A stretch of 64,000 nucleotides of DNA, taken from assembly GCF_001005295.1 (NCBI RefSeq), contig NZ_LBMK01000005.1:151223-215222 (forward strand). Reading direction: 5' to 3'. The translations under genes were made by a program, and so were the position numbers. The notes below the pieces were generated by a model. That model made no database searches, was not told the DNA's origin, and saw only the letters and a list, made by a program, of their open reading frames with translations. Shown piece after piece: positions 33,349-40,817 of the stretch. This stretch comes from Streptomyces yangpuensis (lineage in GTDB: Bacteria; Actinomycetota; Actinomycetes; Streptomycetales; Streptomycetaceae). How positions within the stretch are numbered: position 1 is the first letter of the stretch; each line of letters opens with the position of its first letter.

Positions 33349-35003
33349 CGGGCCTCGTCCTCCGTCGTGTCACCGTCGGCAGCGGCGGAGTGGTTGTCGG
33401 TTGCTTCCAGGTGCCCCGTGGCGGCGCCCGTCATGGCGGTGCCGAGCTCCTCGGGGGTGACGGTCGCCGGGTCGGCGTCCGCGACCAGACGGCCGCGGTA
33501 GATCACGCGCAGGGTGTCGGACAGGCCGATGAGCTCGTCCAGGTCGGCGGAGATCAGCAGCACGGCCAGGCCCTCGCGACGGGCCTCGCGGATCGCGTCC
33601 CAGATCTGCGCCTGCGCGCCGACGTCCACACCGCGGGTGGGGTGGGCGGCGATGAGGAACTTCGGGTTGTGGCTCATCTCGCGGCCGACGATCAGCTTCT
33701 GCTGGTTGCCGCCGGAGAGCGAGGCCGCGGTGACGTCGATGCCGGGCGTGCGGACGTCGTACTCGCGCACGATCCGCTCGGTGTCCTTGCGGGCCGCCTT
33801 CGGGTCGAGGATGCCCTTCTTGGAGTTGGGCGCCTCGGTGACGTGGCCGAGGATGCGGTTCTCCCAGAGCGGGGACTCCAGCAGCAGGCCGTGGCGGTGG
33901 CGGTCCTCGGGGATGTAGCCGATGCCGCCCTCACGGCGCTTGCGCACCGACATCCTGGTGATGTCCGCGCCGTCGAGGGTGATGACGCCCGCGTCGGGGG
34001 CCATCATGCCCATGAGGGCCTCGATCAGCTCCGTCTGGCCGTTGCCCTCGACACCGGCGATGCCGAGGATCTCGCCCTTGTGGATGGTGAGGTTGATGTC
34101 GTCCAGGAGGAGACGGCCGGCCTCGGCCTTCTCCAGGGTCGCGGAGTCCGGGGCGCCCGCGGGGACCAGGACCTCCGGCTCGGCGACGACGGCGTCGGAG
34201 GCGGCGACGGTCAGGCCCGAAACCTGGAGCATCGGGGTCGTGGTGACCGTGGACTCGCGGGTCTCGGGCGACGGCAGCTCCGCACCGACCATCAGCTCGG
34301 CGAGCTGCTTGGGGGTGGCGGTCTTCGGGTCGGCGGTGCCGACCGTGGTGCCGCGCCGGATGACGGTGATGTCGTCGGCGACCTTCAGCACCTCGCCCAG
34401 CTTGTGCGAGATGAAGATGACGGTCAGGCCCTCGGACTTGAGCTCGCGCAGGTTGTCGAAGAGCGCGTCCACCTCCTGCGGCACGAGCACGGCGGTCGGC
34501 TCGTCGAGGATGAGGATCTTCGCGCCGCGGTAGAGGACCTTGAGGATCTCCACGCGCTGGCGGTCGGCGACGCCGAGGTCCTCGACGAGGGCGTCGGGGC
34601 GCACGCCGAGACCGTACGCGTCCGAGATCTCCATGATCTTCTTACGGGCCTTGGCGCCGATGCCGTACAGCTTCTCGCCGCCGAGAACGACGTTCTCCAG
34701 GACGGTGAGGTTGTCGGCGAGCATGAAGTGCTGGTGCACCATGCCGATGCCGCGGGCGATGGCATCGCCGGGCGTGTTGAAGGCGACCTGCTCCCCGTCG
34801 ATGGCGATGGTGCCCTCGTCCGGCTTCTGCATGCCGTAGAGGATCTTCATCAGGGTCGACTTGCCGGCGCCGTTCTCACCGATCAGGGCATGGACCGTGC
34901 CCTTGCGGACGGTGATCGCGATGTCCTTGTTGGCGACGACGCCGGGGAAGCGCTTGGTGATGCCGTGCAGTTCTACGGCGGGGGGCGGGCTGGACGCGTT
35001 GAT
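33345..35003 (-). CDS. nucleoside ABC transporter ATP-binding protein (two NBDs), probable ATC start
   Basis: A fused double ATPase of about 552 residues. NBD1 has Walker A GENGAGKST near residue 42, and its signature is the degenerate LGVADRQRVEI. NBD2 has the degenerate P-loop GVEGNGQTE and a canonical LSGGNQQK. This asymmetry is normal for nucleoside/BMP-type importers. No ATG, GTG or TTG is in frame near the conserved start (VELHGITKRFPG): the only ones, GTG 35141 and TTG 35126, lie before the regulon operator. AAGGAG at 35012-35017 sits eight bases before ATC at 35003, which I take as a rare start codon. It is the first gene of the importer operon. Confidence 0.87.
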   Translation of the reverse strand: MNASSPPPAVELHGITKRFPGVVANKDIAITVRKGTVHALIGENGAGKSTLMKILYGMQKPDEGTIAIDGEQVAFNTPGDAIARGIGMVHQHFMLADNLTVLENVVLGGEKLYGIGAKARKKIMEISDAYGLGVRPDALVEDLGVADRQRVEILKVLYRGAKILILDEPTAVLVPQEVDALFDNLRELKSEGLTVIFISHKLGEVLKVADDITVIRRGTTVGTADPKTATPKQLAELMVGAELPSPETRESTVTTTPMLQVSGLTVAASDAVVAEPEVLVPAGAPDSATLEKAEAGRLLLDDINLTIHKGEILGIAGVEGNGQTELIEALMGMMAPDAGVITLDGADITRMSVRKRREGGIGYIPEDRHRHGLLLESPLWENRILGHVTEAPNSKKGILDPKAARKDTERIVREYDVRTPGIDVTAASLSGGNQQKLIVGREMSHNPKFLIAAHPTRGVDVGAQAQIWDAIREARREGLAVLLISADLDELIGLSDTLRVIYRGRLVADADPATVTPEELGTAMTGAATGHLEATDNHSAAADGDTTEDEAR

Positions 35004-35082
35004 GACGCACTCTCCTTGGCGCGAAAGGAGCGGAAGGCAGGGAGGACAGGGCGGGGAGTGAAAGTATCGCGTCCACGATGCT

Positions 35083-35096
35083 TCTACGCGCGTAGC
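35083..35096. promoter_or_regulatory. Nucleoside-regulon operator upstream of the ABC transporter operon
   Basis: TCTACGCGCGTAGC, containing the full 12 bp palindrome at 35084-35095. It lies about 80 bases before the inferred ATC start of the ATPase gene and controls the operon from ATPase to cdd. Confidence 0.85.
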
Positions 35097-35165
35097 ACTG
35101 TCGGAAGTGAAAACTCGCGGCCACAAAGGCTGCTTGGTCACAGACTAGTGATCACAGAATGAGGC

Positions 35166-35207
35166 TCGGGGCCCGGGAGCGACATCGGTCGCTTCCCGGA
35201 CCCCGGA
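35166..35207 (-). terminator. terminator-like hairpin after bmpA
   Basis: CGGGGCCCGGGAGCGAC pairs with GTCGCTTCCCGGACCCCG with one mismatch and a single-base bulge around a short loop, about 30 bases past the bmpA stop. It separates bmpA from the ABC operon and would leave bmpA as the more abundant transcript. Confidence 0.75.
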
Positions 35208-35235
35208 GACCCAGGACTACATGTCGCAGACTGCC

Positions 35236-36297
35236 TTACGGGGCGGTCTTGACAGTGATCTTCTTGGCGATGATGTCGGCCTTGGCCTTCTCCACCGCGG
35301 CGATGAGGTCGGTCATCTCCTTGTACTTCGGGTTGGAGTCGGCCAGGCCGACGCCGTCCTTGTCCAGGCCGTAGCGGATCTCACCGGTGGTGGGCTTGCC
35401 GTCCTCGACCGACTTGATCAGGTTGAAGACGGAGTCCGAGACGTCCTTGGTGACCGAGGTCAGGATGGAGTCCTTGTACTTCGCCAGACCGGCCTGGTTG
35501 TACTGGTCGGAGTCGACGCCGATGGCCCACTTGCCCTTGGTGGACGCGGCCTCGATGGCACCGGAACCGGCCAGGCCGGCGGCGGCGTAGATCACGTCGG
35601 CGCCCGCGTCGAGCTGGCCCTGCGCGGCGGCCTTGCCGAGGTCGGGCTTGGCGAAGCCGTCGAAGTTCGGCGGCTGGGTCAGGTACGCGGAGAGCACCTT
35701 GGCGTTCGGGTTGGTGTCCTTGACACCCTGGGCGAAGCCCGCCTCGAACTTCTTGATCAGCGGAACCTCGACGCCGCCGATGAAGCCGACCGTGCCGGTC
35801 TTGGACGCCTTGGCGGCGGCGACGCCGGCCAGGTAGGAGCCCTGCTCCTCGTTGAAGACCATGTTGGCGACGTTCGGGCCGGTCACCGAGGTGTCGTCGA
35901 TGATGCCGAACGTGGTGTTCGGGAACTTCGGCGCGACCTTCTTGATGGCCGGGGCGTAGGCGAAGCCGACGCCGATGACCGGGTTGTTGCCCTTGCGGGC
36001 CAGCTCGGTGAGGCGCTGGACCTTGTCGGCCTCGCCCTCGCCGTCGGTGGGCTCCGCCTCGGCGCCCTTGATCTTGAGGTCCGTCTCGGCCTTCTTCAGA
36101 CCGGCGTAGGCGGCGTCGTTGAACGACTGGTCGCCGCGGCCACCGATGTCGTACGCGATGGCTGCGGACTTCTGACCACCCGACTCCGAGGGGGAGGCGG
36201 CAGCGTCAGAGGACTTCTTACCGCCACAGGCGGTGGCCGAGAGGGCCAGCGCCGCGGACGCGATGCCCACGGTGGCGATCCTGGTGATCCGGCGCAA
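35236..36297 (-). CDS. BMP-family nucleoside-binding lipoprotein
   Basis: A 353-residue substrate-binding lipoprotein of the BMP (PF02608) family. The signal peptide ends in ALSATAC, a Ser/Ala/Lys-rich tether follows, and the binding fold starts at AAIAYDIGGRGDQSFNDAAY. Other blocks are VGFAYAPAIKKVAPKFP, EEQGSYLAGVAAA and GADVIYAAAGLAGSGA. TTG 36297 is chosen because AAGGAG lies seven bases upstream; the frame is open to 36393 but those codons include the operator half-site. It captures nucleosides for the downstream ABC importer, whose genes start 232 bases later. Confidence 0.9.
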   Translation of the reverse strand: MRRITRIATVGIASAALALSATACGGKKSSDAAASPSESGGQKSAAIAYDIGGRGDQSFNDAAYAGLKKAETDLKIKGAEAEPTDGEGEADKVQRLTELARKGNNPVIGVGFAYAPAIKKVAPKFPNTTFGIIDDTSVTGPNVANMVFNEEQGSYLAGVAAAKASKTGTVGFIGGVEVPLIKKFEAGFAQGVKDTNPNAKVLSAYLTQPPNFDGFAKPDLGKAAAQGQLDAGADVIYAAAGLAGSGAIEAASTKGKWAIGVDSDQYNQAGLAKYKDSILTSVTKDVSDSVFNLIKSVEDGKPTTGEIRYGLDKDGVGLADSNPKYKEMTDLIAAVEKAKADIIAKKITVKTAP

Positions 36298-36357
36298 GGG
36301 GAGGCTCCTTAAAAACCTGACCGAAGCGCCACGACCGGCGCTGGTTTCGCGGCGATC

Positions 36358-36371
36358 GTAACGCGCGTAGA
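36358..36371. promoter_or_regulatory. Imperfect nucleoside-regulon operator upstream of bmpA
   Basis: On the minus strand TCTACGCGCGTTAC, which matches 11 of 14 bases of the consensus: one half-site is perfect, the other degenerate. It lies about 60 bases before the bmpA start. Binding should be weaker than at the other five sites. Confidence 0.6.
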
Positions 36372-36447
36372 TGTCAGTTAAAGGCCCGTTCATGAGTCGT
36401 TATCGGATCGTCGCGAACCGGACAGTGACCGATCGGTGACTGCCAAC

Positions 36448-36480
36448 GCGTCCAGCCCTTGTGTACCAAGGGCCGGACGC
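36448..36480 (-). terminator. terminator of the M20 amidohydrolase gene
   Basis: GCGTCCAGCCCTTG and CAAGGGCCGGACGC pair with a single A/C mismatch around a 5-base loop, about 47 bases beyond the stop. Confidence 0.8.
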
Positions 36481-36526
36481 GTCCGCGGGGAGGCTCGCCG
36501 ATGCTGTAAGGAGCGGGGCGCGATCG

Positions 36527-37783
36527 CTACCTGGAAGGCGGCGTACGGCGGCCGTCGATCAAGGCGGCGGCGGTGAAGAACTCGACGCCGAAGGCGATCG
36601 CGTCCTCGTCCACGTCGAAGTCCCCGCGGTGCAGATCACGCTTGGCGGTGTCGCCCGGCGCGCGCACGCCCAGGCGTGCCATGGCTCCCGGGACGTGCTC
36701 CAGGTACCAGGAGAAGTCCTCCCCGCCCAGGCTCTGCTCGGTGTCCTCGACCGACTCGGCCCCACAGCGGGCCCCCATCGCCTCGCGCAGCAGCTCGGTG
36801 ATCACCGGGTCGTTGACCACAGGCGGCACGCCGCGCACGTGGTTGATCTCGAACTTGGCCCCGTGCATGGTCGCGATCTCGTCGATCGCCGCGTGGATCA
36901 TGTCCGGCGCCTCGTGCCAGGCCGCCAGGTCCAGGCACCGAACGGTTCCGGACAGCTCGGCGTGCATCGGGATCACGTTGCAGGCGTGCCCGGCCTCGAT
37001 GCGGCCCCAGGTGACGGACATGCCCGAGCGGGCGTCCATCCGGCGGGCGAGCAGGGCGGGGGCGTCGACGGCCACCCGGGCGGCGGCGGTCACCAGGTCG
37101 GTGGTCAGGTGCGGCCGCGCCGTGTGCCCGCCGGAGCCGGTGAGGGTGACCTCCAGCCGGTCGCAGGCGGAGGTGATGGGGCCGGGCCGCAGTCCGATCC
37201 GGCCGGCGTCGACCCGGGGGTCGCAGTGCACGGCGACGATACGGCCCACGCCGTCCAGCACCCCGGACTCGATCGCGTCGGTGGCACCGCCGGGGAGCAC
37301 CTCCTCGGCGGGCTGGAAGAGCAGCCGCACGGGCCGCGGCAGGAGACCCTGCCGGTCGAGCTCGGCGAGGACGAGGCCGGCGCCGAGGACGACGGCGGTG
37401 TGCACGTCGTGGCCGCAGGCGTGGGCGCGGTCCGGGAAGGTCGAGCGGTACGCGACGTGCGTCTTGGTGTCGGGAATGGGCAGGGCGTCGATGTCCGCGC
37501 GCAGGGCCAGCATCGGCCGGCCCCCGTCCCAGGTACCCACGTCACAGATCAGGCCGGTGCCGGACTTCAGGACCCGTGGTCGGAGGCCGGCTTGCTCGAG
37601 CCTGGCCTTGATCGCCGCGGTGGTGCGGAATTCCTGGTGCCCGAGCTCCGGGTGCATGTGCAAGTCCCGGCGGAAGGCGATCAGTTCGGTGCGCAGGTGG
37701 TCCGGAAGTTTGCCGGGCAGCTCGGGCCGGTCGGACGTGACGGGCTGGAGGGTCTGGGACTCGCGGGACATCAACTGGTTCAC
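36527..37783 (-). CDS. M20-family amidohydrolase/peptidase
   Basis: A 418-residue metal-dependent hydrolase of the M20D (hippurate hydrolase/indole-acetyl-amino-acid hydrolase-like) family. Metal ligands are seen in HACGHDVHTAVVLG, FQPAEEVLPGGATDA and VHCDPRVDAGRIG, and the dimerisation domain in GSGGHTARPH. It cleaves an N-acyl or amide bond of an unknown amino acid derivative. GTG at 37783 is chosen because TACCCT (37791-37796) is seven bases upstream, giving a leaderless start; ATG 37771 is the alternative. No regulon operator lies before it, so it seems unrelated to nucleoside use. Confidence 0.87.
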   Translation of the reverse strand: MNQLMSRESQTLQPVTSDRPELPGKLPDHLRTELIAFRRDLHMHPELGHQEFRTTAAIKARLEQAGLRPRVLKSGTGLICDVGTWDGGRPMLALRADIDALPIPDTKTHVAYRSTFPDRAHACGHDVHTAVVLGAGLVLAELDRQGLLPRPVRLLFQPAEEVLPGGATDAIESGVLDGVGRIVAVHCDPRVDAGRIGLRPGPITSACDRLEVTLTGSGGHTARPHLTTDLVTAAARVAVDAPALLARRMDARSGMSVTWGRIEAGHACNVIPMHAELSGTVRCLDLAAWHEAPDMIHAAIDEIATMHGAKFEINHVRGVPPVVNDPVITELLREAMGARCGAESVEDTEQSLGGEDFSWYLEHVPGAMARLGVRAPGDTAKRDLHRGDFDVDEDAIAFGVEFFTAAALIDGRRTPPSR

Positions 37784-37908
37784 CCGTTGAAGGGTAGGCC
37801 CACGGATGGGTCAACTGGCCGGGGATCACGAAAAGTTCATGCCGTTAGGGGAAAGAAACCCAGCCTCTGGACGCATGACCGGGTGAGCCCGGGGGTAAAC
37901 TCGCGCGC

Positions 37909-39084
37909 TCATCCGGCCTTGGGCGCCGCCTGGGCAGGCAGTCTGTGCACATCACGGGCGGTGTCGGTGACCCCCGCGAGGAAGCTGCGGGCGCGCGGGG
38001 ACGCGGAGCCGGTGAGCCAGGCCGGGTCCACATCGCATACGGCGACCGTGACACCTGTACCGGTCAGGGCGTACGGCAGGGTGTGGACGACCGTGGACGG
38101 AAAGCTGAGGATCGTCCGGCCGACGGGACCCCGACGGGCGATCAGTTCCAGTGGCAGGTCCGGGCGTACGATCTCCAGCCCGGTCGCCCGGCTCAGCGCG
38201 CGCAGCTTCTCGGGGGACTCGCGGCGGTGGGCGAAGTAGCGGGTGGCGCCGTGCTCCAGGGCGAGGGAGCGGACCGCGTCCAGGTAGCGGTCGGGGTCCA
38301 CCACACCGGTCTCCACGAGCGAGGTGCCGACGAGGTCGGTGCCCCTGGTCAGCCGGGGCGGGCCGAAGTGGGCGCGGGTCCAGGCGAACTCGTTGGCCCG
38401 CAGGGTCATCCCGCCGTGGGGGGCGACCGGCATCGAGGTGAACAGCTCGACGCGGCGCTCAGCCCCGGGGCCGGCGGCGCGGTCCGGGACGAAGCGGCGT
38501 CGTGCGGCCGCCGAGACGGGCGCGTACACCAGCTCGCGGACGCGGCCGGGCAGTCCTCCGCCGCCGACCCGGTGCCAGCGGACGAGGCGTTCGCCGCGGG
38601 CGGTCTGCGCGACGAACTCCATGGTGGCGGTGCCGTCGTCGACCACGACGAGTTCCTCGGCGCGCACCAGGGTGAGCAGGAGCTGGACGTAGCGCGAGAA
38701 GGGGTCGCCGATGACGACGGTGCGCGCCGCGCGGACGTCGCCCGCCAGGGCGGCGAGCGCCCGCAGCGGCGCGAGGCGGCTGCCGCGCGCCTCCTGCCAC
38801 TGCACGTCGCACCCCTCGTCCCGGGCCAGTGCCGCCATCCGGCGCAGCTGGCCGCGGGACATGGGGTCGGTGGGCGGCAGGACGACGATCCGCACGGGTG
38901 CGAGCGTGTCGGCCGGGCGGGGGCCGGGCTCCGCCGCCCGTCCGGCGGCGCGGCGGCCGCGCTGGCTCGGTACGCCGTCCAGCGGTCTGTCGGCGGCGGT
39001 GCCGCGCGCGTACGCCCATTCCAGCACGTTGAGGAGTTGGACCGGGCTCTCTACGAACGCCAGGGTGGAGGCGGAGGTGCTCAC
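37909..39084 (-). CDS. sialyltransferase-like (GT52-type fold) protein of the wall polymer cluster
   Basis: A 391-residue protein. The first strand LAFVESPVQLLNVLEWAY resembles the C-x-TPLQLL start of GT52/polysialyltransferase-type GT-B enzymes, and RTVVIGDPFSRYVQLLLTLV followed by VVVDDGTATMEFV matches the acidic D/E-DG motif of those families. RYFAHRRESPEKL may hold the catalytic histidine region. It probably transfers a nonulosonic acid from its CMP donor during cell-wall polymer synthesis. GTG 39084 has AAGGAG five bases upstream. It follows the NeuA-NeuB gene after 62 bases. Family placement is tentative. Confidence 0.66.
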   Translation of the reverse strand: MSTSASTLAFVESPVQLLNVLEWAYARGTAADRPLDGVPSQRGRRAAGRAAEPGPRPADTLAPVRIVVLPPTDPMSRGQLRRMAALARDEGCDVQWQEARGSRLAPLRALAALAGDVRAARTVVIGDPFSRYVQLLLTLVRAEELVVVDDGTATMEFVAQTARGERLVRWHRVGGGGLPGRVRELVYAPVSAAARRRFVPDRAAGPGAERRVELFTSMPVAPHGGMTLRANEFAWTRAHFGPPRLTRGTDLVGTSLVETGVVDPDRYLDAVRSLALEHGATRYFAHRRESPEKLRALSRATGLEIVRPDLPLELIARRGPVGRTILSFPSTVVHTLPYALTGTGVTVAVCDVDPAWLTGSASPRARSFLAGVTDTARDVHRLPAQAAPKAG

Positions 39085-39146
39085 ACGTACTCCTTCACGT
39101 GGGGCTGGACCGGTGCGCGCCAGGGCGTGTCCGCGAAGGACACCTC

Positions 39147-40817
39147 CTAGACGGCTGCCAGCTCGCCGCGGACGCGGCGGAGCTTCTTCATGGGGCCGAG
39201 CTCGGAGTCGTAGACCCGCTTGACCCCGTCGCCGAGGGCGGTCTCGATGGTGCGGATGTCGCGGACCAGACGGGCCAGGCCGCCGGGCTCGACGGAGGCG
39301 GCCTGGTCGGAGCCCCACATCGCGCGGTCGAGGGTGATGTGACGCTCGACGAAGGTGGCGCCGAGGGCGACGGCAGCGAGGGTGGTCTGCAGGCCCGTCT
39401 CGTGGCCGGAGTAGCCGATCGGGACGTTGGGGTACTCCTCGCGCAGGGTGTCGATGACCCGCAGGTTGAGCTCCTCGGCCTTGGCCGGGTACGTCGAAGT
39501 GGCGTGGCAGAGGAGGATGTTGGCGCTGCCGAGGACCTCGACCGCGTGGCGGATCTGCTGCGGGGTGGACATGCCGGTGGACAGGACGACGGTGCGGCCG
39601 GTGGCGCGCACGGCGCGCAGCAGTTCGTCGTCGGTGAGCGAGGCGGAGGCCACCTTGTGGGCGGGGACGTCGAACTTCTCCAGGAAGGCGACGGCCTCGG
39701 TGTCCCACGGGGAGGCGAACCAGTCGATGCCGCGCTTGGCGCAGTGCTCGTCGATGGCGCGGTACTCGTCCTCGCCGAACTCGACCCGGTGGCGGTAGTC
39801 GATGTAGGTCATCCGGCCCCAGGGGGTGTCGCGTTCGATGTCCCACTGGTCGCGCGGGGTGCAGATCTCCGGGGTGCGCTTCTGGAACTTCACGGCGTCG
39901 CATCCGGCCTCGGCGGCGGCGTCGATGAGAGCGAAGGCGTTGCCGAGGTCGCCGTTGTGGTTGATGCCGATCTCGCCGACGACGTAGACGGGGTGGCCGG
40001 GGCCGGCGGTGCGCGCTCCGAAGGAACGCAGGCGCGGGTCGGGGAGGGAGGTCGTCATGGCAGGGGGCGTCCTTCGGTGCGGGGGTGTACGGGGGGCGTG
40101 GGGTGTGGGCCTCGGGTCGGCGGGGGCGCCGGGGCGCGGGTCGAGCAGCGGGGCGAGGAGCCGGGCTCGGGCCAGGTCGTGCGGGTCGTCGATCTCCAGG
40201 ACCCGGGCGGGGTCGGTGGGGACCGGCAGGGTGCGGCCGAAGAAGCGGTGGCGGGCGGTGCGGAAGCCGGCGGCGTCCATGGCGTAGGCGGCGCCGGTCT
40301 CCAGCAGGTCCTGTGGCCGGTCCTGGCGGCGGGGCCGGTACGCGGGGTCGTGGTTGACGCCGGTGCCGCAGCCGTCGGGGGCGTCCCGCCAGAGGAAGCC
40401 GTGGAAGGGGGCCACGGTCAGGGCCGAGTCGGCCGCCCCGGAGGCGACGGCCACGGCGACCGACTCGACGTCGGAGGTCGTGAGGAAGGGGCTGGTGCAC
40501 TGGACGAGGAGGACCACGTCCACGGTGAGCGAGTGCAGTTCCTCGAAGGCCGAGAGTGCGTGCAGGACGGCGGCCTCGCTGCTCGCGGTGTCGCCGGAGA
40601 TCGCGGTGGGGCGGGCGATCACGTCGGCGCCCGCGGCGCGGGCGGCCCCGGCGATGGCCTCGGAGTCGGTGGAGACCACCACGTCGGTGACGGTCGGCGC
40701 GGCCCGGCAGGCCAGGACGGCGCGGGCGACGAGCGGGGTGCCGGCGACCTCGGCGAGGTTCTTGCCGGGGACCCCCTTGGAGCCGCCGCGGGCGGGAATG
40801 ACGGCAAGGACCCTCAC
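39147..40817 (-). CDS. fused CMP-nonulosonate synthetase (NeuA-like) and N-acylneuraminate synthase (NeuB-like)
   Basis: One uninterrupted frame of 556 residues. The N-terminal 225 or so residues are a cytidylyltransferase: VLAVIPARGGSKGVPGKNLA, then DVVVSTDSEAIA, LLVQCTSPFL and ETGAAYAMDA. A Pro/His/Arg-rich linker follows (about 40 residues). From residue 254 a NeuB synthase begins: GEIGINHNGDLGNAF, AVKFQKRTP, YDYRHRVEFGE-like YIDYRHRVEFGE, ASPWD, STGMSTP, CHATSTYP and GYSGHETG. NeuB condenses phosphoenolpyruvate with a hexose or acylamino-hexose; NeuA activates the product with CTP. GTG 40817 overlaps the upstream gene by four bases (GTGA). ATG 40058 with a weak AAGGA could start a separate NeuB. 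Confidence 0.82.
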   Translation of the reverse strand: MRVLAVIPARGGSKGVPGKNLAEVAGTPLVARAVLACRAAPTVTDVVVSTDSEAIAGAARAAGADVIARPTAISGDTASSEAAVLHALSAFEELHSLTVDVVLLVQCTSPFLTTSDVESVAVAVASGAADSALTVAPFHGFLWRDAPDGCGTGVNHDPAYRPRRQDRPQDLLETGAAYAMDAAGFRTARHRFFGRTLPVPTDPARVLEIDDPHDLARARLLAPLLDPRPGAPADPRPTPHAPRTPPHRRTPPAMTTSLPDPRLRSFGARTAGPGHPVYVVGEIGINHNGDLGNAFALIDAAAEAGCDAVKFQKRTPEICTPRDQWDIERDTPWGRMTYIDYRHRVEFGEDEYRAIDEHCAKRGIDWFASPWDTEAVAFLEKFDVPAHKVASASLTDDELLRAVRATGRTVVLSTGMSTPQQIRHAVEVLGSANILLCHATSTYPAKAEELNLRVIDTLREEYPNVPIGYSGHETGLQTTLAAVALGATFVERHITLDRAMWGSDQAASVEPGGLARLVRDIRTIETALGDGVKRVYDSELGPMKKLRRVRGELAAV

